A stretch of 25,397 nucleotides of DNA from the NCBI GenBank assembly GCA_008931825.1, contig QXVZ01011249.1, positions 1 to 25,397 of the forward strand, written 5' to 3'. Position 1 is the first letter of the stretch; every line of letters starts with the position of its first letter. Under the pieces are notes generated by a model. It had not been told where the DNA came from. It was given only the letters and a program-made list of their open reading frames with translations, and ran no database searches. A program made the translations under genes and the position numbers. Positions 19,330 through 25,397 of the stretch are shown here, piece by piece. The stretch is from Phallusia fumigata (lineage: Eukaryota > Chordata > Ascidiacea > Phlebobranchia > Ascidiidae).

Positions 19330-20217
19330 AAACAAAAACAAGTCGATCAAATCCTAAACCTTTTTCTAATCGTAAACCTAAAATGTCATTCGTTATATCC
19401 AGCTCACATATTCATTTTTGCTGTTACTTCGCATCAGACATTGGGGTACAATCGCATATTCCCTGTCTTTTGTGGTGATCACCCCATTGTCTTACTACAC
19501 CAACCAAGGACCTCCTGTCTGCCCGGTATTTTAAACCTGTTTTCCAAATTTCTGCATTGCGTGCTGATATAAAGACTTGGAAGCAAAGTCAGTTAAACAG
19601 GTAAATTAAACTACTGGCCCCATAGCTACGAGGCTTTACCAAACTTTTTACCAAATTACGAAGTTATGTGCTGGCGTACAAACTCGGAAGTAACGCCGAT
19701 TAAGAAGGTATTTTCCAGTGAATGCTTTGTTATCAGATGACACAGCTACTCAACAGGAAATAGTCACTTACCTGTGAAGTAGGGGGAACTGTAGACTATG
19801 CGCATGCCCGGTTTTGGCAAACGCTACTTTGCTGCATGGTGTAACACGCTATTTAACAAGTTTATTTGGTTTTTAATATTAAATTCCATTTGATGTTTAA
19901 AACCACACACATAGTTGTAAGTGTAAAAAGGCTTTGAACGCCATGCTAATTACAAGTGCAGTATATGCACTTAATGTCAAATAGCATCTTTCTCACGAAA
20001 AAAGGTTTTTCGTAAGCATTTTGTTCCTCTTGAACAAAATTGGGGTATTTAGAGATTGAATTACCTAAGTGTTTCATCATCATCTCTCCATTAGAACAAT
20101 TGTTGAAAGATATCTTTGCGTGGCGCAGTGACAACAACTCACAGTTAAATTGGTGTTGCATAAGTTGGTTTACAGTATAGAGATCCCGCAAATATAGCAA
20201 CCAGTTTTACAAGAAAA
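19330..20217. repeat. ~890-bp duplicated block, copy 2
   Basis: Second copy, separated from the first by an N at 19328. The level of difference suggests two haplotypes placed one after the other rather than a tandem duplication. Contains repeat R copy 3. Confidence 0.9.
19793..19974. repeat. Repeat R, copy 3
   Basis: Same element as 14835-15016, lacking the 8-bp insertion; lies in the second ~890-bp block. Confidence 0.7.
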
Positions 20218-20727
20218 TATATATGGTATAAGCCCTAATGAATGTAGTTGTAAACAGCACAGCAATATTTTCTCTGTATTCTACATCCGGATATACGTTA
20301 CTGCCGCCATTTCCTGATTCACATCCTTTATTGGAAATCGAGTGCTAATTGCGCCCATTAAAGCGCCTAACTCGTTGCTAGTGTACCAGCGACTATACCA
20401 GAAGCTTTAACATAGACAGACGACTGGCACACGCGCTATATGTTCGTTGCTTTTGCCAATTTGTTAGTTAAATCTTGTTCGCATAAACGCGCATTTTGCC
20501 AATAGTTTTGTGCATGCAACTGTAAAAGTGTTCATTAGAAATCGTTCACGTTGTGTTGTGCAGTAGGCTTAAAACAGATTGAAACCCAACACATCACTCA
20601 GTTACGCCACTTGCACAGTAACAAGCTTTTCGGAATCTAAACTGTACATGCATTTGTATTCAGCAGAACGCAACTAAGGTGCCAGAAATTGCTTTTTTTG
20701 CTAATTGCTGACTTCAAGACTGTCGCA
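20218..20727 (+). other. Upstream region of the calcium sensor gene
   Basis: Between the duplicated blocks and the start codon of the calcium sensor gene; must hold its promoter and 5' UTR. I see no definite TATA box or exon. Confidence 0.35.
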
Positions 20728-22229
20728 ATGGGATCGCAGGAAAGCAAACTGCCTCAATCTGAATTGGAACGTCTTAGCTCTGAAACTAAATGTAAGTTAA
20801 ATTATATTATATAGTGCATGTCGAGGTTGGTGTTGCATATCACCTTCGCTGGGCGGGACAACGCCTCACCGGAGCGCTCTCATAAAGATTCTGCGTCAGA
20901 TCGCCTGATTAACGCTAATTCAACAACCTTTTTTGACTTTCTTTACATCATATTATGTATCATATAAAATGCATGTGCTAACTTTCTCACGAAAGTATAT
21001 GGGTACAAGCGCTATTCGGGTACATGCGCTACATGCGGTATATGGGATACATGAGCTACATGCGGTATATAGGTACATGCGATCCTTTTTGAAGGGCCCC
21101 CAATGTAGTTTCGGTGGCTACGAATAATCCGATAAAGCGAGACGTGGTTTTATAACGAAAAACAAAGGTGTGCCCTCATCAAACAAATAACAACTCGCGA
21201 CCACTCACGATGACTCAATTTTTTTCCAGGCGTGCTTTTCATTTACTTAACTTAACGAGCTTGGGCCTGCAAGACTCAAAAACTTTTCATAAATTTGTTG
21301 ATTTGTAGACACAGAGGCTGAGATTGCCCAGTGGTACAAAGGATTCATATCTGACTGTCCGAGCGGCTATATGAGCATCGCCGACTACCAAAGGGTTTGC
21401 GAGTCATTCTTTCCCAACGGAATGGCCGAAAACTTTTCTCGTTTTGTTTTTAACTCGTTCAATCTTGACGAAAACGCATCACTTAACTTCGAGAACTTTA
21501 TCAAGTATATGTCGCTTATGTCACGAGGTTCGGTCGAGGAAAAGCAGAGATGTAAGTCAGAGGTTTATGTTACTTTGGCTTTTTTACTTTTAGGTTAAAG
21601 TTTCAACACAAAGCTTCACACTGGTTGGGTACAGATAGGCCTTTTAAGCCATTAAAGCTACATGTCAAAATGTATCAGCTTTAAGTGTGTACTTGTGTAC
21701 AGAAGAAACTTAAAATCTGGTACCCTGCTATTTACGCGGTTACCTTCGTAGGGGCTTTCCATCTTCGTGATGCTGATCGTACCGGTGAAATTCACAAGGA
21801 CAAGTTGCGCATGATAGATGACGCTGTCTTCACCATGATTGTGAGTATCTCGAAAACTTAACGAAATGTCTAGTAAAAATCGTAGTGACTTGGCTTTTTA
21901 CACAAACCGCATAATTTAGGCTGATCACGTGCCGTTGCCTGACGACGAGGATACGTCTGCCAAGCGTACGGAAAAGGTTTTTGCCCTCATGGAAACAGTA
22001 AGTGCAAATGTTAAGTTACTTTGCCTTTTCTTGTTTACTGCATAAAAGAACAATCGCTCGCTTAGCATTTTTTAAAAGGGATACAGAGTGCACTCTGCAA
22101 TTGAGTATGTATTTTTTGTAGGATGACTACGGAAACATCACTTTGGACGCTTTCAAACAAGGTTGCAACGCTGATAAAGATATCACCAAAGCTTTAAATC
22201 TTTACGATACCGTGCAGCTAAAAGGATAA
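20728..22229 (+). CDS. Neuronal calcium sensor family protein (hippocalcin/visinin-like), divergent EF-hands
   Basis: Five exons: 20728-20791, 21309-21551, 21752-21840, 21920-21997, 22122-22229 (TAA). They total 582 nt, 193 residues, the usual length for the family, with canonical GT-AG sites and matching phases. The start MGSQESKL fits the family's N-myristoylation sequence (Gly2, Ser6). Further marks are IAQWYKGFISDCPSG, FFPNG, FIKYMSLMSRGS and KRTEKVFALME, in family order. These proteins normally bind calcium and move to membranes to regulate signalling. Here the loops are poor: EF2 NLDENASLNFEN, EF3 DADRTGEIHKDK and EF4 ETDDYGNITLDA all lack Glu at position 12, and EF1 is degenerate as in the whole family. 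Calcium binding may be weak or absent. A plus-strand AATAAA lies at 22766-22771. Confidence 0.88.
21001..21085. repeat. Short ~26-bp tandem repeat in intron 1
   Basis: Units like tacatgcgctacatgcggta and the related gatacatgagctacatgcgg follow each other, with decayed edges. A small minisatellite in the calcium sensor gene's first intron. Confidence 0.6.
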
Positions 22230-22979
22230 ATTTTAATTGTCCCATTCAGCTATAATGCTTTGTACATTGCTGAGCATGTACTTGTTTGTTGTGTTGGTGA
22301 CATATGGATTTTTATGCAAACGTTGTACGGTTTTGCTAACGGTCCTGGTTCAAGTGAATGTATGCCTCATGTATAACATAACACTATATTGATACGGTTT
22401 TTCGTGTGCAAAATAACAATATAGCAGGCAGAGCTGTCTATAACCGATGTCGGTCGGTAGAGAGACACCCCTGGAAAGTTTGTAGTGCGTTTTAATCTAC
22501 TTGCCAACAGCTGAACAATTGCAGCCTTACGGATCTTGTAAGCCTGACGAACAGGAAAACAACAACTTATCATACAAGTTGCATCTTCTGACAGAACTTT
22601 CTATGTGTGTCTATCAATTTGTTGTCTGATATACCTTGGGCATGGCTTTGAACCAATGCTACATATTTACATAACAGGGTTAAAATCGGTTTGTGTTTAG
22701 AACGATTTTAATCAAGGAAACATGGTTTGTACAAAATGCACGACAATATAACAAAAAAATAACACAATAAAGGTAAAAACGTCAACAACAATTTATGTTT
22801 ATTGTTCAACCTACTACTGCAAAACATTTGGATGTGGGCTAATGTGAAAGAAAGTCTTTGATTGAACTTATAGTGTGATGTCTAAACACACCCACTGTTA
22901 CTTTAGATCCGCCATGGTTCAACATTCAGCAAAGCAGTGTTTTCCAAAAAACGCCAATATTAACAAGGAATGAAAGATT
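22230..22979. other. Convergent 3' region between the calcium sensor gene and the GPCR gene
   Basis: No exon recognised. Holds AATAAA on the plus strand at 22766-22771 and AATAAA on the minus strand at 22798-22803. If both are used, the two transcripts would meet or overlap by a few bases. Confidence 0.5.
22766..22803. terminator. Facing polyadenylation signals
   Basis: AATAAA at 22766-22771 (plus, for the calcium sensor gene) and TTTATT at 22798-22803 (AATAAA on minus, for the GPCR). Placement downstream of both stops fits, but usage is not shown. Confidence 0.45.
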
Positions 22980-24704
22980 TTATAACTGTAAGTGATTGGC
23001 TGCGGAGCTAGACATTCCAGTTCCACTGCTTGTAAAGCTCGCGTCTCCAGCATGCTTCCAGCACTTCAACTTGGCAATCAGCGCCCTCAGAGTCTTTTTT
23101 GTTTCCTTGCGCATTTTACTGCAAGTATGAGAACACAATTGGTCCGTTGTTGTTTAAAAGAACGATGTAACAATACCATTATCAGCGCTAAAAGTTTACA
23201 TTCTGCAGACAGAACAAATACGTTGTCTAGACACTTTTGCAATTTGAAATAATGTTTTGGTTGAACATGTTATACTGAGTTTCTAGTATGCAAGATCAGT
23301 TTTTTGACAAGAAGTATTGTTTTGAATACCTGGAAGCCAAGTTGTAGAACACAGGGTTGAGGCATTCACTGATTCGGAGTGCCATGTAAACTACAGAGCC
23401 AAGGATCCAGTCCTTTCTTTTTTCCGCCTCAGTTATTGCTGGATTGTTCGGTGTGTAGAAGTGGAACACTAAAAACAAAAGCATTGTCGGCCGTTAGATG
23501 ATTTAGCATTAAACTTTAGGTGTTTTCATACCCTCAACATTTGAAACGAAGCTGTCGAGTTACTTGATAGAAGAATGTGATTTATTGCTTGGCTTAATAA
23601 ACACTATGGTGCAGTTATCAATTGTACCAAAATGCTTTTTATCCTATGCTCTCTAACCATGTATGGTATTTTCCCTATTTTTTAGTTCGCCTGCTAGTTA
23701 CCAGCAGTATTGCATGCTTGGACAAAAAAGGCGGGAATTCTGTAAATGTAGTTTCAAGATGTTTGCTTCCAAAACTCCAAACTCCTAAATGAGTTATTGA
23801 AACAATATATCAACTTTCATTTGTAATACTGCTGCTTTTTGAAGTTGTCTTAACATTTACTGAATCATTATTGTTTGTAGTCGGACAGTTGAGGGCGATG
23901 TAGTGTTGATTCAACTGGTTCTTTACTTGTCGCATAGTACCTGTTTGAGGGACGTATCCAAAAAGAAACGACCCAACTATGAGGGAAAGCTGAAGCATTA
24001 TCTGATTTTCCTTGCGCCTTCTCTTCATCTCTAGTGGTGCCTTGTCTTGCGATCCGGACGTGCGTTTTGCTAAAAAATAACAACGGTAAGTTACAAATCT
24101 GGTAAATTTTTACTGTCGCTGCACGCAATTACAACCTTGAGCCGTGGTTCAGTTAATCCTGCACATTTGGTTCATCTAGTAGGTTATATTTTTTAAACTA
24201 ACCCTGTGTAACGGCCTTCCGCCTGCTTCTTCTCATGTCGTAAACCTTCAGCCAAATCATTATGGACAGAAGAACGACAAGGCATATGGGAAGGTAGAAC
24301 ATGATGGAGTATCCGATGTATGTGTAGAGTTTGAACTGCGGAATCCTGTCGAACAATTGAGATTGCTTTAATACAATGCGTACATGCAAGTAGTTTCAGC
24401 AGTTTGATGAATTTAATTTTTACTCTGTATACCCACAAGTTAACAGATACAGTAAAAAAGCATACGAATGCTCCTCTATTTCACTTTAGTGACGTTAACA
24501 CTGTATGGCTTAACTATACGTGGATTTTTGATCACACATAAACCATGCAGCGAAATTGACCTACCACTGTGCATTCAGAGTACACGAGGGCCATTTCGAC
24601 GTTGGAGAGTTGATGCTTCTGTCTCGCTTGGTGGCGCCAAACCAAGACACCATAGGAATGAAGCCAATGCAAAATGCACACAGCCATACAACAGAGATGG
24701 CAAT
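22980..24704 (-). CDS. Rhodopsin-class G protein-coupled receptor, TM4 to C-terminus (5' partial)
   Basis: Five exons in transcript order: 24704-24565, 24345-24203, 24069-23941, 23468-23330, 23118-22980 (TAA). They total 690 nt, 229 residues, with phases 0-2-1-1-2 all agreeing. The first carries TM4 (ISVVWLCAFCIGFIPMVSWF) and the extracellular loop 2 cysteine (SCTLNAQW). Next is TM5 (YIGYSIMFYLPICLVVLLSI) with basic loop 3 start RRSRRKA, then KRRRKENQ and TM6 (LSLIVGSFLFGYVPQ), then TM7 with ECLNPVFYNLAS, the NPxxY motif. A basic, Ser-rich tail follows. TM6 has GYVP where most class A receptors have CWxP, so the toggle Trp is missing. TM1-3 and DRY are not found in the remaining 0.7 kb. Ligand unknown. 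Confidence 0.87.
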
Positions 24705-25397
24705 CTGCAAATGTATACAGGTAATACGTAAGTGCGTGTTGGTTGTTTAACCTTAGATAACGTTTAAACTTTTGACTTTCCTATTGCATTGCCTACTTCC
24801 AAACAAGTGCCTGACTTACAAGGCTCTTTGGTCGGTATGTTTACCCTAATTCTTTAGAGTACCAAACATTGCTTCGAGACTGGTGCATTGTTGTTATTCC
24901 AGCACAAACCAAATAAACGTGGCTTTGTTCAAATATCGATTCCCCCGTTCACTAAACCAGCAAAACATGGCCACAAGCACACATAAACAAACATAAATTC
25001 ATCTACAAACCCCAAGTGGCTCATGAGTTTTTTTCTAGTACCAGCTCCATTCTGTCTGGTAACATTTCCGCAAAATGCGTATTGGCTTGCAAAATGCCGC
25101 TTGCTTCCTTTGGGAGATTGTTAATTGGCGAATTTCGTGTGTGAACATGCAGAACCACTTGTCGCAACCCAATGTTTCCAGTTGTAACGAAGTCAATTAA
25201 CAAGTAACCGCGCGAAAGTTAAATCGGAGTTTTAATGTTGTTAAATGTCTTCCCGAAATACCTAATTGCTTGGCAAGGCCAACAAGTACATACATTTCGA
25301 AAGTTCAATCAAGGAAGTAATACAATTTTTTAAATGTCCGTGGCTGTAAATTTACCCCACCAAACACACAAATCTTGTATATTTTTTTGTAGCATAA
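24705..25397. other. Intron or upstream DNA of the GPCR, no exon recognised
   Basis: TM1-TM3 exons should lie to the right. I found a good donor-like site on the minus strand near 24812, but the sequence before it does not read as TM3 or DRY. The 5' exons are probably beyond the window. Confidence 0.4.

Noticed and set aside
19056..20200. Two near-identical 84-codon minus-strand frames (19056-19310 and 19946-20200)
   Set aside because: They lie in the duplicated blocks. The conservation is that of the DNA duplication itself, and the peptide resembles nothing I know.
18434..20217. Long terminal repeats of a retroelement
   Set aside because: The two copies are directly adjacent with only an N and no internal coding region between them.
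24800..24900. Possible TM3/DRY exon of the GPCR before a donor-like site
   Set aside because: The minus-strand translation shows no DRY-like motif or hydrophobic segment.
1..25397. CRISPR array, rRNA, tRNA or bacterial operon
   Set aside because: No spaced identical repeats and no rRNA-like or convincing cloverleaf sequence was seen by eye; intron-rich genes exclude a prokaryotic source.

Overview
The window looks like nuclear DNA of a non-vertebrate chordate, most likely an ascidian tunicate of the Ciona type. This is inferred from compact multi-exon genes with short GT-AG introns, the metazoan extracellular domains present (LCCL, EGF-like, C-type lectin, von Willebrand A), and near-identical neighbouring copies next to single N's, as expected from assembling a very polymorphic genome. 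Genes were found by chaining exons by hand through splice sites, reading phase and domain content; nothing was checked against a database.

Layout. (1) Positions 1-1201, plus strand: the last three exons of a von Willebrand factor A domain gene that enters from the left. (2) Positions 2200-18400, minus strand: a tandem array of a secreted receptor-like gene with the order signal peptide - LCCL - LCCL - EGF - (EGF) - C-type lectin domain (CTLD). Copy A (2202-6646) is complete: nine exons, 440 codons, every splice phase matching. Copy B (8526-12517) has the same exon order without the first EGF and carries several lesions, so it is probably a pseudogene. Copy C (16119-18397) has intact CTLD, EGF, half-LCCL and signal-peptide exons, but three LCCL exons are missing behind one N at 18077. 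Between the copies lie three dead CTLD exon groups (near 7.4 kb, 13.7 kb, 14.1-14.8 kb) and a possible von Willebrand A remnant (15.4 kb). (3) Positions 18434-20217: an ~890-bp block present twice on either side of an N, probably two alleles placed in tandem. (4) Positions 20728-22229, plus strand: a complete five-exon neuronal calcium sensor family gene (193 codons) with a myristoylation-type N-terminus and degenerate EF-hand loops. (5) Positions 22980-24704, minus strand: the 3' five exons of a rhodopsin-class GPCR (TM4 to C-tail), convergent with the calcium sensor gene; its 5' exons are not recognised in the window.

The most interesting item is the lectin array. Two LCCL domains, EGF modules and a C-type lectin domain on one secreted chain form an unusual combination. 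It recalls the LCCL/EGF/CTLD content of Limulus factor C, an LPS-sensing protease, but no protease is seen here. The three copies differ in sugar-binding signature (QPS/WND against EPN/WNN). Most internal exons are symmetric phase 1-1, so domains can be gained or lost without breaking the frame. A role in pattern recognition is an inference, not something the sequence shows.
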